IMG/VR virus record: IMGVR_UViG_3300032006_001002
Span: 1 to 22,211 of that record
From: a virus
DNA length: 22,211 nt
Strand: one strand, 5' to 3'
Under the pieces are notes generated by a model, which saw only the letters and a list, made by a program, of their open reading frames with translations, did not search any database and was not told the DNA's origin. Positions 6,840 to 14,236 of this stretch are shown here, piece by piece (positions within the stretch are counted from its first letter, which is position 1; every line of letters starts with the position of its first letter). Both the position numbers and the translations under genes were made by a program.

Positions 6840-7004
6840 ATGCACAATCTAGTATCCTATAATCAATTGGCAGGTTGGAAATCAAGTACAGAGGAGATAG
6901 AAGAAGTAGACCACGAATCTGCTATAAATGATTATTTTCAGTGCCTCACGGAGTGTGATGACAATGCGACAGTATGCCGAAGACTTTGTAGTGAGGTCTT
7001 CTAA
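6840..7004 (+). CDS. Small twin-CX3C peptide (54 aa), function unknown
   Basis: An ORF of 54 codons with GGAG placed 9 nt before this ATG, which decides the start over an in-frame ATG at 6825. The C-terminal half has four cysteines, C35-x3-C39 and C46-x3-C50, separated by six residues and embedded in predicted helix. This twin CX3C layout suits a disulphide-held or metal-held helical hairpin. The N-terminal half is acidic (TEEIEEVDHESAIND). A good terminator follows at 7035-7062, which supports a real transcription unit ending here. A 20-codon ORF at 6800-6862 in another frame overlaps its start and could couple translation. No family name can be given. Confidence 0.55.
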   Translation: MHNLVSYNQLAGWKSSTEEIEEVDHESAINDYFQCLTECDDNATVCRRLCSEVF

Positions 7005-7021
7005 GCACAAAAAAACCAATC

Positions 7022-7032
7022 AAATAAGTGTC
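7022..7032 (+). repeat. 11-mer shared with the region upstream of cobS
   Basis: AAATAAGTGTC occurs here and again at 12232-12242. In both places it is followed within 2-4 nt by a terminator hairpin and then by one gene of the CobT-like/CobS-like pair. Confidence 0.6.
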
Positions 7033-7034
7033 AC

Positions 7035-7062
7035 AACCTCCTCAGTAATGGGGAGGTTTTTT
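7035..7062 (+). terminator. Rho-independent terminator upstream of the HEXXH/VWA gene
   Basis: Nine-base arms AACCTCCTC and GGGGAGGTT (one G-T pair) enclose the loop AGTAAT and end in six T residues. Because this structure lies inside the upstream extension of the 7093-9312 reading frame, it argues that the protein starts downstream of it. Confidence 0.8.
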
Positions 7063-7092
7063 AGTATACTAGGTTCATACGAAACAAAAAGT

Positions 7093-9312
7093 ATGGCAGT
7101 TCAGCAAGAAATCAAGTCCCAACTAGCAAAGTTGCTTGCTACTGAAGATATAGTAGTAGAGCATAAGCACGTTGAGACAGCACAGTTTAATGTAGACACT
7201 CGTGTATTGATCCTTCCACTCTGGGAGAAGGCAAGCAATTATGTATATGATATGCTTGTAGGACATGAAGTAGGACACGCACTCTTTACACCGAATGTAG
7301 ATCCTCCAAAGGACATTCCTCATCAGTTTATGAATGTGGTTGAGGATGCTCGTATTGAAAAATTGATGAAGAGAAAATATCTAGGAATTGCCAAATCCTT
7401 CTATAGAGGATATAATGAGATGCATGAGAGTGACTTCTTTGAGTTAGATGGTGAAGATATTAATAATCTTAATCTTGCTGATCGGGCTAATCTATATTTC
7501 AAGATTGGTTCGTTCATTAATATTCCTTTTTCAGCTCCTGAAACGGAGATTATCTCTTTAATTAACAATGCCGAGACCTTTACTGACACCATTGCAGCAG
7601 CAAAAGCGTTATATAGTTTCTGCAAGCAAGAGACCCAACAGAAAACCCAAGAACTTCCAACAAAGGGTGAAGAGGGTTTGGGGGAAGATTTGGTCGATGG
7701 ACAGTCTACAAGTGATACTACAGGCACTGGGGATCTTGATGCTGATATCCCTAGCAATTCTGATTCTTCCCTTTCTGACTCTGATAGCGATGCTCCTTTG
7801 GAAAGTGGGGTCAGTAGTGCTGATTCTCCTACTGGGGTGGATGATTCTAGCAATCCTCTAGAACCTCAAATCCAAACAGCAGATGCATTGATGGGTAAGT
7901 TAAAGGATCTTACTGGTGGTGAGTATTCATCTGAAAATGTATATGTAGAACTTCCTAAAGTCAATCTTGAGAGTATTATTATATCAAACGAAACAGTTCA
8001 TGAAATAGCAGATAAACATTATAGAGAAGAAGATGAAAGATATACTAAAGCATTAAAATCAAGAGGAGAAGTTCCTGAAGGTCTAGAATATCTTTATCCC
8101 GAAACCACTTTTCAAGTACCTGATTCCGATTATGTTAAATTTAAACGAGATGCCCAGAAAGAGGTTTCTTACCTTGTTAAAGAGTTTGAGTGCCGTAAGT
8201 CTGCTGCTGCTTATGCTCGTGCTTCTACTTCTAGAACTGGGGTTTTAGATACAAGACAACTTCATACCTATAAGTTTAATGAAGATCTATTCAAGAAAAT
8301 AACTGTTCTTCCTGATGGTAAGAATCATGGATTGATCTTTATATTGGATTGGTCTGGTTCCATGTCAAGAGTTCTTGAAGACACACTAAAGCAACTTTAT
8401 AATCTAATTTGGTTCTGTAAGAAAGTTCAGATTCCTTTTGATGTGTATGCTTTTAGTAGTGAGTTTAGAAACAGAAATGATAGAGAATATATGGAAGATG
8501 GGTATGATAGAATGACGAAACCAAAGTTTCAACATTGTGAAAGAAAGGAGGGGTTCCTTCATGTAGATAGTGATTTTAGTTTACTTCACTTCTTTACTAG
8601 TGACTCAAATGCTAAAACACTAGAAAAGCAGATGATTAATATCTGGAGAACTGCTCATACATTTGGTGGTAATCGTGCTACTTATCAATATCCAATTGAG
8701 TTGTGTCTTTCTGGTACTCCATTAAATGAAACATTAGTCACTCTTCATCAACTTATCCCACAATTCCAAGAGAAGACTGGTGCTGAAAAAGTTCAGTGTA
8801 TTATCCTTACTGATGGTGAAGGTTCTCAACTTCCTTACAATAAGATGGTTGATCGTGCATGGGAAGAGGGTGAGTTTTTAGGATGTGTTCCTTGTCATGG
8901 GGATCGTTCTTTCCTAAGAGATCGTAAACTTGGTAGGACTTATAAACTTCCTGGTGGATATAGACAGTTCACTGATGGACTTTTGCATCATCTTCAAGAT
9001 AAGTTCCCTTCTACTAATTTTATTGGTATTCGTGTTCTTGAAGGTCGTGATGCAAGATATTTCATTGGACATTATCACTGGAATAATGATAAGATAATGA
9101 GTGAGTGGAAAAAGAATAAGAGTTGCACTATTACCAATTCTGGTTATAATGCATACTTTGCTATCTCTTCTGCTGCTCTTGCTCAAGATGCTGAGTTTGA
9201 TGTGGATGATGAAGCAACAAAAGCACAGATCAAAAGAGCATTTGTCAAATCCTTGAAGACTAAGAAACTTAACAAAAAAGTTCTTGGTGAATTTATTGAA
9301 CTAGTCGCATGA
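7093..9312 (+). CDS. Large HEXXH metallopeptidase-like / VWA protein (CobT-like)
   Basis: A 739-residue protein. The open frame reaches back to 6928, but that extension crosses a small ORF and a terminator, so I choose the ATG at 7093. An N-terminal domain carries HEVGH at 58-62, then NVVEDARIE at 81-89, which resembles the EDxRxE segment of CobT-type proteins. A Ser/Asp/Gly-rich linker covers about 190-260. The C-terminal half has a von Willebrand A domain with MIDAS DWSGS at 419-423 and LTDGEGS with D574. CobT pairs with the CobS AAA+ ATPase in aerobic cobaltochelatase, and MoxR ATPases generally pair with VWA proteins to insert metals or remodel proteins. The phage CobS-like partner is at 12304-13395. 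No large CobN-like subunit is seen, so B12 synthesis is not established. The stop overlaps the next ATG (ATGA). Confidence 0.85.
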   Translation: MAVQQEIKSQLAKLLATEDIVVEHKHVETAQFNVDTRVLILPLWEKASNYVYDMLVGHEVGHALFTPNVDPPKDIPHQFMNVVEDARIEKLMKRKYLGIAKSFYRGYNEMHESDFFELDGEDINNLNLADRANLYFKIGSFINIPFSAPETEIISLINNAETFTDTIAAAKALYSFCKQETQQKTQELPTKGEEGLGEDLVDGQSTSDTTGTGDLDADIPSNSDSSLSDSDSDAPLESGVSSADSPTGVDDSSNPLEPQIQTADALMGKLKDLTGGEYSSENVYVELPKVNLESIIISNETVHEIADKHYREEDERYTKALKSRGEVPEGLEYLYPETTFQVPDSDYVKFKRDAQKEVSYLVKEFECRKSAAAYARASTSRTGVLDTRQLHTYKFNEDLFKKITVLPDGKNHGLIFILDWSGSMSRVLEDTLKQLYNLIWFCKKVQIPFDVYAFSSEFRNRNDREYMEDGYDRMTKPKFQHCERKEGFLHVDSDFSLLHFFTSDSNAKTLEKQMINIWRTAHTFGGNRATYQYPIELCLSGTPLNETLVTLHQLIPQFQEKTGAEKVQCIILTDGEGSQLPYNKMVDRAWEEGEFLGCVPCHGDRSFLRDRKLGRTYKLPGGYRQFTDGLLHHLQDKFPSTNFIGIRVLEGRDARYFIGHYHWNNDKIMSEWKKNKSCTITNSGYNAYFAISSAALAQDAEFDVDDEATKAQIKRAFVKSLKTKKLNKKVLGEFIELVA

Positions 9313-9842
9313 ACATTTTTGTAACTGATTGGGATCCACATAGATCAGCAAGAGTATTGCCTGACAAGCATGTGGTTAAGATGCCATTGGAGACATGTCA
9401 AATGCTCTCCATTGTCTTCTCCCATTGGTACTATGACTGGGGTGATGATTTAGTTAAGAAGAAAGATGGAACACCATATTCAGTTGTAAAGGGTGCATTT
9501 AGAAATCACCCTTGCACCCAATGGGCAGCAGATAGCATATACAATACTGCATGGTTAATTCAACATGGTTGTGCTTTATCTGATGAGTATTCACATCGTT
9601 ATGGTAAATTGCATGGATGCCATAAAGCATTGTTTGAAGCAAAGAAAACATTTCACAAATTTGCAGGAGAAGTAATTACATGCTATTGTATGGTGGAGTC
9701 CTTTACTCGTGCAATGCCTGATGAGTATAAACATGACACAAGCATTGACACTTTTACTGCTTACAAAAATTACATTAGCAGCAAACCTTGGGTTGCATCT
9801 AATTATTTACGTGACCCATCCAGACAACCAGATTGGATTTAA
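9309..9842 (+). CDS. Conserved phage protein with N-terminal DPHRSARVLPDKHVVKM motif
   Basis: A 177-residue protein. It opens with MNIFVTDWDPHRSARVLPDK, then HVVKMPLETCQMLS, followed by HPCTQWAADS, a Cys/His-containing middle and an aromatic C terminus. Proteins with this D-P-x3-A-x2-L-x-D-x-H-V-V-K-M opening are widespread in large phages. They are sometimes labelled pyrimidine-dimer DNA glycosylase-like, but I see no clear match to T4 endonuclease V (DenV) and treat the function as unknown. The conserved Asp, His and Glu residues near the N terminus could form an active site. Its ATG overlaps the stop of the VWA gene by 4 nt, and the next gene begins 3 nt after its stop. Confidence 0.72.
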   Translation: MNIFVTDWDPHRSARVLPDKHVVKMPLETCQMLSIVFSHWYYDWGDDLVKKKDGTPYSVVKGAFRNHPCTQWAADSIYNTAWLIQHGCALSDEYSHRYGKLHGCHKALFEAKKTFHKFAGEVITCYCMVESFTRAMPDEYKHDTSIDTFTAYKNYISSKPWVASNYLRDPSRQPDWI

Positions 9843-9845
9843 ATA

Positions 9846-10481
9846 ATGAATATTATCAATGGAAATAAAGAGTTTCCTTATATTTTGATTGATGATTTTT
9901 ACAATCAATTAGAGTTGGAAGAGATTTGGCAAGAGTTAGATTATATGTGTCATCCTAGAAGGATGCCAAGAGCAGCAGTTGAAAATGGTGCAGCATGGGA
10001 TGGGTTTGATGAAGATGGTAATAAAAATTTATTGAAAAATAATTCGACTATATGGTTGGATGACTTTTTTGGTCAAAATAGATCTCAATCTAATATTCTT
10101 GAAGTAAATAGAAAATTACTTAATAGTGTAGATATATTTAAGAATCATCCTCATTGGGCAATTAATGATGTTAATTCTTATCAAGATGATTTTACCCAAC
10201 TTGTATACTATGAGGATAATGATGAATATAGAGTCCATAGAGATTATTCAAATTTAACTTGTCTTACTTGGTTTTACAGAGAACCAAAAAAATTTACTGG
10301 TGGTAATTTATGTTTTCCTATGTGGGATATTGAAATTGAATGTAAACATAATAGAGTTTTTTGTTTTCCCTCATCAATTCCTCATAAAGCAACTAAAATT
10401 AGTATGGAAAAAAATGATTTAGGTAAAAAACTTGGAAGATTTGTTATGGGACAATTTTTCGTGTTCTGCAACAAGTTTTAG
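9846..10481 (+). CDS. Putative 2OG-Fe(II) oxygenase (second of four)
   Basis: A 211-residue protein with a classic dioxygenase arrangement. H131-R-D133 (HxD) lies in EYRVHRDYSN, FTGGNLCFP marks the following strand, H180 lies in SIPHKATKI, and R198 in GRFVMGQFF is the likely 2OG-binding arginine. Unlike the proteins at 4930 and 10869, it has the standard HxD metal motif, so it belongs to a different branch. The N terminus has the 'DDFYN' opening common in phage oxygenases that begin with a short lid. The substrate cannot be inferred. Base composition is very AT-rich, with many AAA/AAT/TTT codons. It is probably cotranscribed with the gene 3 nt upstream. Confidence 0.8.
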   Translation: MNIINGNKEFPYILIDDFYNQLELEEIWQELDYMCHPRRMPRAAVENGAAWDGFDEDGNKNLLKNNSTIWLDDFFGQNRSQSNILEVNRKLLNSVDIFKNHPHWAINDVNSYQDDFTQLVYYEDNDEYRVHRDYSNLTCLTWFYREPKKFTGGNLCFPMWDIEIECKHNRVFCFPSSIPHKATKISMEKNDLGKKLGRFVMGQFFVFCNKF

Positions 10482-10540
10482 TGGAAATGTAAAGATAAAG
10501 AGATGATTAAATCAGTAAATAATTACTCAGAAACCCTAAC

Positions 10541-10729
10541 ATGACCAACCCATATCCCAAACCACGATGGGATCTTGAAAATGATGTACTTCGACTGGAA
10601 CAAATGATTATCCTCTACGAACAAGAAATCGCAGAACTGACAACGGAAAAAGAAGAGTTAAAGAAAGAAGTAACCATCCTTCGACAAAGATTGGAGTATT
10701 ATCAATCTATAGTGGAGGAAGAAGAATGA
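10541..10729 (+). CDS. Small coiled-coil protein (62 aa)
   Basis: After a Pro-rich start (MTNPYPKPRWDLE), residues 12-60 follow a heptad-like pattern of Leu/Ile/Val with many Glu and Lys, so the protein is almost certainly one helix in a coiled coil. The function is unknown. Its stop TGA overlaps the ATG of the next small gene (ATGA), and the acidic C terminus is encoded by a GGAGGAAGAAGA run that also supplies the next ribosome binding site. Confidence 0.7.
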   Translation: MTNPYPKPRWDLENDVLRLEQMIILYEQEIAELTTEKEELKKEVTILRQRLEYYQSIVEEEE

Positions 10730-10866
10730 GTGGAGATTGTAAAGAACAACCAGTTATTTTCTATACTGAGGAAATGACAGAAACAAAAATTTATTTGTTA
10801 CAACAACACGGAATTAGATTTAATATGTTTAATTATTCTCTATGTAAAAAAGAGGAAGAAGAATAA
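10726..10866 (+). CDS. Small ORF (46 aa), function unknown
   Basis: It starts on the stop of the coiled-coil gene (ATGA), with the purine run GTGGAGGAAGAAGA just upstream as a strong ribosome binding site. It ends 2 nt before the next ATG. The peptide has two cysteines (5 and 40), a central QQHGIRFNMFNYSL segment and an acidic KKEEEE tail. The tight packing on both sides and the good Shine-Dalgarno argue that it is real. I do not recognise a family. Confidence 0.6.
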   Translation: MSGDCKEQPVIFYTEEMTETKIYLLQQHGIRFNMFNYSLCKKEEEE

Positions 10867-10868
10867 GA

Positions 10869-11471
10869 ATGACACAAAAATTGAATTTGTTATTTCCAAC
10901 TCCATTAGTACAAACTAATATTGGAACTGATTTTGATATAGGAAAAGTTGGATTTAGAAGATCAGCACAAGAGAATGGGTGGATTTCTGATGATGAAAAA
11001 TATTTGGATAAAAATAAAAAATTAAAAGATGTAATAGAAATTGAAATAGAAACATATTTAAGAGAAATTTTAAGACTTAAAAAAACAGTATATTTAAAAC
11101 ATCAATCTAGTTGGGTTTTAGTACATAATAAAGGTGATCAGTCTTATAGACATTATCACTCAAATTCATGGTTATCTGGGATATATTATTATCAAACACC
11201 ACCAGATTCTGGAGACATAAATTTTTGTGATGTCCCACCTTATGGTTGGATTTCTGGTCAAATGAATCCAGATAGTGAAATAGAGGAATCTAATCTTGTT
11301 AATTCTAGTTTTTTCAAAGTTACACCTAAAGAAGGAGATTTATTTTTGTTTCCTTCTCACTTACAACATGCTAGTGGTGTCAATATTACTAATGATGATA
11401 GATCTCTAGTTTCATTTAATTATACTTTACATGGAACATGGGGGGGTTCAACTAGTCGTATAACCATATAA
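10869..11471 (+). CDS. Putative 2OG-Fe(II) oxygenase (third of four, HxH type)
   Basis: A 200-residue protein. It opens with NLLFPTPLVQTNI and has a strand QSSWVLVHNKGD, then H95-Y-H97 followed by LSGIYYYQTPPDSG. The distal histidine H167 is in LQHASGV, and R178 in DRSLVSFNY is the likely 2OG-binding arginine. This is the layout of the phage family usually labelled 2OG-FeII_Oxy_5, whose metal motif is HxH followed by LSGVYYL. The substrate is unknown. AGAGGAAG lies close before the start. Its stop is 2 nt before the late-like promoter at 11473, so it ends this unit. Confidence 0.83.
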   Translation: MTQKLNLLFPTPLVQTNIGTDFDIGKVGFRRSAQENGWISDDEKYLDKNKKLKDVIEIEIETYLREILRLKKTVYLKHQSSWVLVHNKGDQSYRHYHSNSWLSGIYYYQTPPDSGDINFCDVPPYGWISGQMNPDSEIEESNLVNSSFFKVTPKEGDLFLFPSHLQHASGVNITNDDRSLVSFNYTLHGTWGGSTSRITI

Positions 11472-11472
11472 T

Positions 11473-11480
11473 GATAAATA
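11473..11480 (+). promoter_or_regulatory. Late-promoter-like element (GATAAATA)
   Basis: Seven of eight bases match the TATAAATA late promoter. It lies in the 31-nt gap after the oxygenase stop and 22 nt before the next ATG, the same spacing as the exact octamer at 5749. Late expression would suit the capsid-targeted protein proposed downstream. Confidence 0.45.
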
Positions 11481-11502
11481 AATTTAGAAACTGTCACCGA
11501 TA

Positions 11503-12009
11503 ATGAAGACTTTTAAAGAATTTCTAGAAGAAAGTAGTCTGAGTAGAATTAAATCTAAATCTGATAAAGGAGGGATGGCAGTCATCTCTGGAAGTCGTGG
11601 TGACAAATCTAAGAAAGAAAATAAGGCAAGAGCAAAGCAGTTAGATCGTGATATAAAAGGTAAGGGTCTACCTGGTGCTACTAAGGTATCTGGAAGATGG
11701 GATGAAAAAGATGACAAGACTGGTAAAACCACAAAGGTTAAAGAGAGAAGTCATGTAGTTACTTCTGGTAAAATGGGTAAGAGGAAGTTTAGTGATACTA
11801 TTAAAAAATTAGGTAAGAAGTATGGTCAGGATGCGGTCTTGACACAAAAGAAAAAAACTGGTACAGTATCAGCAACGAGAAAAGGTGGACTAGGCAAAGA
11901 CAGTCAAGGTAGAAACGTTAAAAGAATAAAGGCAGGTAAATTTAAACCAGGCCAAACTTCACCAGAAGGTGATACACAAATCAAAAAGAAAACCTTTGCT
12001 TACAAATGA
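11503..12009 (+). CDS. Lys-rich protein with capsid-targeting-like N terminus (possible internal head protein)
   Basis: A 168-residue, strongly basic protein, rich in Lys, Gly, Ser and Thr, with no predicted hydrophobic core. The first ten residues, MKTFKEFLEE, closely resemble the capsid targeting sequence of T4 internal proteins (MKTYQEFIAE). They include an L-E-E site of the L/I-x-E form cut by the T4 prohead protease gp21. By analogy, the protein may be packed into the prohead, clipped and injected with DNA. It could instead be a minor structural or DNA-binding protein. A late-like promoter lies 22 nt upstream, and the stop overlaps the next start (ATGA). I do not know a family for the body. 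Confidence 0.68.
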   Translation: MKTFKEFLEESSLSRIKSKSDKGGMAVISGSRGDKSKKENKARAKQLDRDIKGKGLPGATKVSGRWDEKDDKTGKTTKVKERSHVVTSGKMGKRKFSDTIKKLGKKYGQDAVLTQKKKTGTVSATRKGGLGKDSQGRNVKRIKAGKFKPGQTSPEGDTQIKKKTFAYK

Positions 12010-12233
12010 CAAACAAACCTTATGATGATTCCAATTGGAGAGAAGAGTCTCTTCCATACCACACTGGCAAACAAGCAGACTTATTGAGAGATGGACCAAA
12101 GAGTCTTTCTCAATCATGGTTGATGGGAGCAATGTATAATCAATGGAAGAAGAGAAATGGATATAAAGATCCTGAACCACCTGATGTATCCTCATCTTAT
12201 CTGGAATGGGAAAGGAAAATAAAAGACAATTAA
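12006..12233 (+). CDS. Small hypothetical protein (75 aa)
   Basis: It starts on the stop of the preceding gene (ATGA) and ends just before the repeat/terminator upstream of cobS, so it is the last gene of the 11473 unit. The protein is polar and rich in Trp and Tyr (SNWREESLPYH, SQSWLMGAMYNQWKKRNGY, SSSYLEWERK). It has a central helix and no signal or membrane segment. The family is not recognised; coupling suggests it is needed at the same time as the Lys-rich protein. Confidence 0.65.
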   Translation: MTNKPYDDSNWREESLPYHTGKQADLLRDGPKSLSQSWLMGAMYNQWKKRNGYKDPEPPDVSSSYLEWERKIKDN

Positions 12234-12242
12234 ATAAGTGTC
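12232..12242 (+). repeat. 11-mer shared with the region upstream of the HEXXH/VWA gene
   Basis: The second copy of AAATAAGTGTC (first at 7022-7032). It overlaps the stop codon of the 75-aa gene and is followed 4 nt later by a terminator hairpin. Confidence 0.6.
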
Positions 12243-12246
12243 CACT

Positions 12247-12269
12247 AGGGGTCTATATGACCCTTTTTT
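12247..12269 (+). terminator. Rho-independent terminator upstream of cobS
   Basis: AGGGGTC and GACCCTT pair (one G-T) around a TATAT loop, followed by a run of T residues to 12269. It lies inside the upstream extension of the cobS reading frame, so cobS must start downstream of it. Confidence 0.75.
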
Positions 12270-12303
12270 CATGTATGATACTTATATTGAAACGAATTAC
12301 ATT

Positions 12304-13395
12304 ATGTTTGAGATCAAAATGACTGCAGATGAAATTATTGAAGGTTTGAGAAGTACATATGGTAAAGAGTTCACTGCCCCTGATGTTCGTGGATTTTGCC
12401 GTATGAATGATATTGCTTATCAGACTGTTACTAAAAAGATCAAACAGTTTTCTGTTGGTCGTGGTAAGTGGAATCTTGAAGTGACCACTAAAGCAGTTGA
12501 GAATATTGAAAAGTCTTTCAGTGCTCCTTCTGTTGAACCTACAGTTGTACAGGATCTAGTTCCTACAAAGGATGATACATTTGTTAAGTTTGGTCCTTTT
12601 AATGATGTAAAGAAAGTAATACAGTCAAAGCAGTTCTATCCTACATTTATTACTGGACTCTCTGGTAATGGTAAGACCTTTGGTGTGGAGCAAGCATGTG
12701 CTCAATTGGGTAGAGAACTTATTCGTGTAAACATTACTATTGAAACAGATGAAGACGATCTTATTGGTGGGTTTAGGCTTGTTGATGGGGCAACAGTTTG
12801 GCATAACGGACCTGTCATTGAAGCACTTGAACGAGGAGCAATCTTGCTACTCGATGAGATTGACTTGGCTAGTAACAAAATCTTATGCCTCCAACCCATA
12901 CTTGAAGGTAAAGGGTTGTTCCTCAAAAAAATCGGTAGGTTTGTCAGACCTGCGGTAGGATTCAATGTGGTTGCAACTGCTAATACAAAGGGTAAAGGAT
13001 CCGACGACGGTAGGTTCATTGGAACTAATGTTCTTAATGAAGCATTTCTTGAGAGATTCCCTGTAACCTTTGAGCAGGAGTATCCACCTGTGGGAGTAGA
13101 GAAGAAAATACTTGGTGGTGTTGCTTCACAGTTGGGTGTTACTGATACTGACTTCCTTGCAAGACTTGTAGATTGGGGTGATATCATCCGCAAGACATTT
13201 TATGATGGTGGTATTGAGGAGATAATCAGCACTCGTAGATTGGTTCACATAGTTCGTGCTTACAGTATCTTTAATGATAAGATGAAAGCAATTCAAGTTT
13301 GTGTAAACAGATTTGATGATGAGACTAAGCAAGCATTCCTTGAACTATATGATAAGGTAGATGCTGATGTAGATCTTGACAAGTTGGAGGGGTAG
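12304..13395 (+). CDS. cobS: CobS-like AAA+ (MoxR-type) ATPase
   Basis: Starting at 12304 the protein has 363 residues; a second ATG at 12319 (MTADEIIEGL) is an equally good start. The open frame from 12238 runs through a terminator and is rejected. The N-terminal 90 residues have a CobS-like helical region (FTAPDVRGFCRMNDIAYQTV). Then come Walker A GLSGNGKT at 118-125, Walker B ILLLDEID with D184/E185, a sensor region VVATANTKGKG and an arginine-finger region NEAFLERF. The gene is found throughout T4-like cyanophages and is named after the cobaltochelatase ATPase. Whether it acts in B12 synthesis is unproven. It more plausibly drives the VWA partner at 7093-9312, as MoxR ATPases do. It is followed 4 nt later by the DUF3310 gene. 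Confidence 0.92.
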   Translation: MFEIKMTADEIIEGLRSTYGKEFTAPDVRGFCRMNDIAYQTVTKKIKQFSVGRGKWNLEVTTKAVENIEKSFSAPSVEPTVVQDLVPTKDDTFVKFGPFNDVKKVIQSKQFYPTFITGLSGNGKTFGVEQACAQLGRELIRVNITIETDEDDLIGGFRLVDGATVWHNGPVIEALERGAILLLDEIDLASNKILCLQPILEGKGLFLKKIGRFVRPAVGFNVVATANTKGKGSDDGRFIGTNVLNEAFLERFPVTFEQEYPPVGVEKKILGGVASQLGVTDTDFLARLVDWGDIIRKTFYDGGIEEIISTRRLVHIVRAYSIFNDKMKAIQVCVNRFDDETKQAFLELYDKVDADVDLDKLEG

Positions 13396-13399
13396 ATGT

Positions 13400-14236
13400 A
13401 TGATTAATTCATGGAGCTTACTTTATGAGGAACTTAATGGTACTATGGACAAAACATACCCAGTTGAGAACAACGAATTGAATGGTGAAAATATAGTAAT
13501 TAATACAGGAACTGGGGATACTATATTTAATGTTCCCAGTGATGTTAATGATTTGGATGATGATATAGAACACTCTGATGCATGGTACGATTACACTCGC
13601 AATGATCCAGACAGAGAAAACCCCTTTACTAACCCAAAGGATAGGGCAAGAGCAGACAGGGTTGTAGGTAAAACAACAGATGATGACATTCTCACTATAA
13701 CTGGTGGTGATACTATCAATTTTGATGATTATCCAACTGCATTTACTGCATTTGCTGATAATGATGATTCAATTGCTCATCATATTGGATTAAATACTGG
13801 TGATTTTGTAAATTTTGATTTGGGAGTAGGAAACACAGCAAGTGTTGATACTCTTAATCTAGATTTTAGTTCTTACTCTGATCCATTTGTAAGTGGAGCA
13901 GATGTAGTTATACCTCCAACACCTGGTATAGAAACAGACAATCCTAGAAAATATAAAGAAGATGAGTCCATCAAAGCTCTCCAAGATTATATTTCTACCA
14001 CTTATGGTGGACACTATACTTCTGACAATAATAATGTCCAGACACTTGACCTTATTGAATCTGTAGGAGATGCAGAATCATTCTGTCGTTCTAATGCAAT
14101 CAAGTATCTAAGTCGTTATGACAAGAAGGGACAAGCAAAACGTGATATACTAAAAGCACTACACTATTCACTCCTACTTTATCACTTCAGTGGGCAACTC
14201 AATGAAACTACGACCCGTGGCTATGAAACTTTCTGA
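13400..14236 (+). CDS. DUF3310-type protein with N-terminal Asp-rich repeats
   Basis: A 278-residue protein. The ATG at 13400 is chosen because GGAGGGG lies 8 nt upstream; an alternative TTG start at 13376 would overlap cobS. Residues about 30-175 are acidic and contain imperfect units of the form NTGTGDTIFN, ITGGDTINFD and LNTGDFVNFD, then VDTLNLDF, suggesting a repetitive beta structure. The C-terminal 80 residues match DUF3310: H205-Y206, then LIESVGDAESFCRSNAIKYL with N232, RYDKKG and DILKALHYSLLL. T7 gp1.7, a nucleotide kinase, carries such a domain, but kinase activity here is only a guess. The stop overlaps the gene 45 start by 14 nt, coupling it to the sliding clamp. Confidence 0.8.
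   Translation: MINSWSLLYEELNGTMDKTYPVENNELNGENIVINTGTGDTIFNVPSDVNDLDDDIEHSDAWYDYTRNDPDRENPFTNPKDRARADRVVGKTTDDDILTITGGDTINFDDYPTAFTAFADNDDSIAHHIGLNTGDFVNFDLGVGNTASVDTLNLDFSSYSDPFVSGADVVIPPTPGIETDNPRKYKEDESIKALQDYISTTYGGHYTSDNNNVQTLDLIESVGDAESFCRSNAIKYLSRYDKKGQAKRDILKALHYSLLLYHFSGQLNETTTRGYETF

Noticed and set aside
6928-7092. N-terminal extension of the HEXXH/VWA reading frame
   Set aside because: It crosses another small ORF and a strong rho-independent terminator. The ATG at 7093 begins the part that looks like protein.
7401-7861. Long open frames on both strands over the VWA protein linker
   Set aside because: They arise from the low-complexity Ser/Asp/Gly-coding linker. There is no ribosome binding site or family resemblance.
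10503-10544. 13-codon upstream ORF ending on the ATG of the coiled-coil gene
   Set aside because: The layout would suit coupling, but the ORF is too short and has no strong ribosome binding site or other support.
12238-12303. N-terminal extension of the cobS reading frame
   Set aside because: It starts with GTG and runs through a terminator hairpin. ATGs at 12304 or 12319 are better.
12702-13193. 163-codon open frame on the minus strand
   Set aside because: It is antisense to the conserved AAA+ core of cobS and has Ser/Pro-rich composition typical of a shadow frame.
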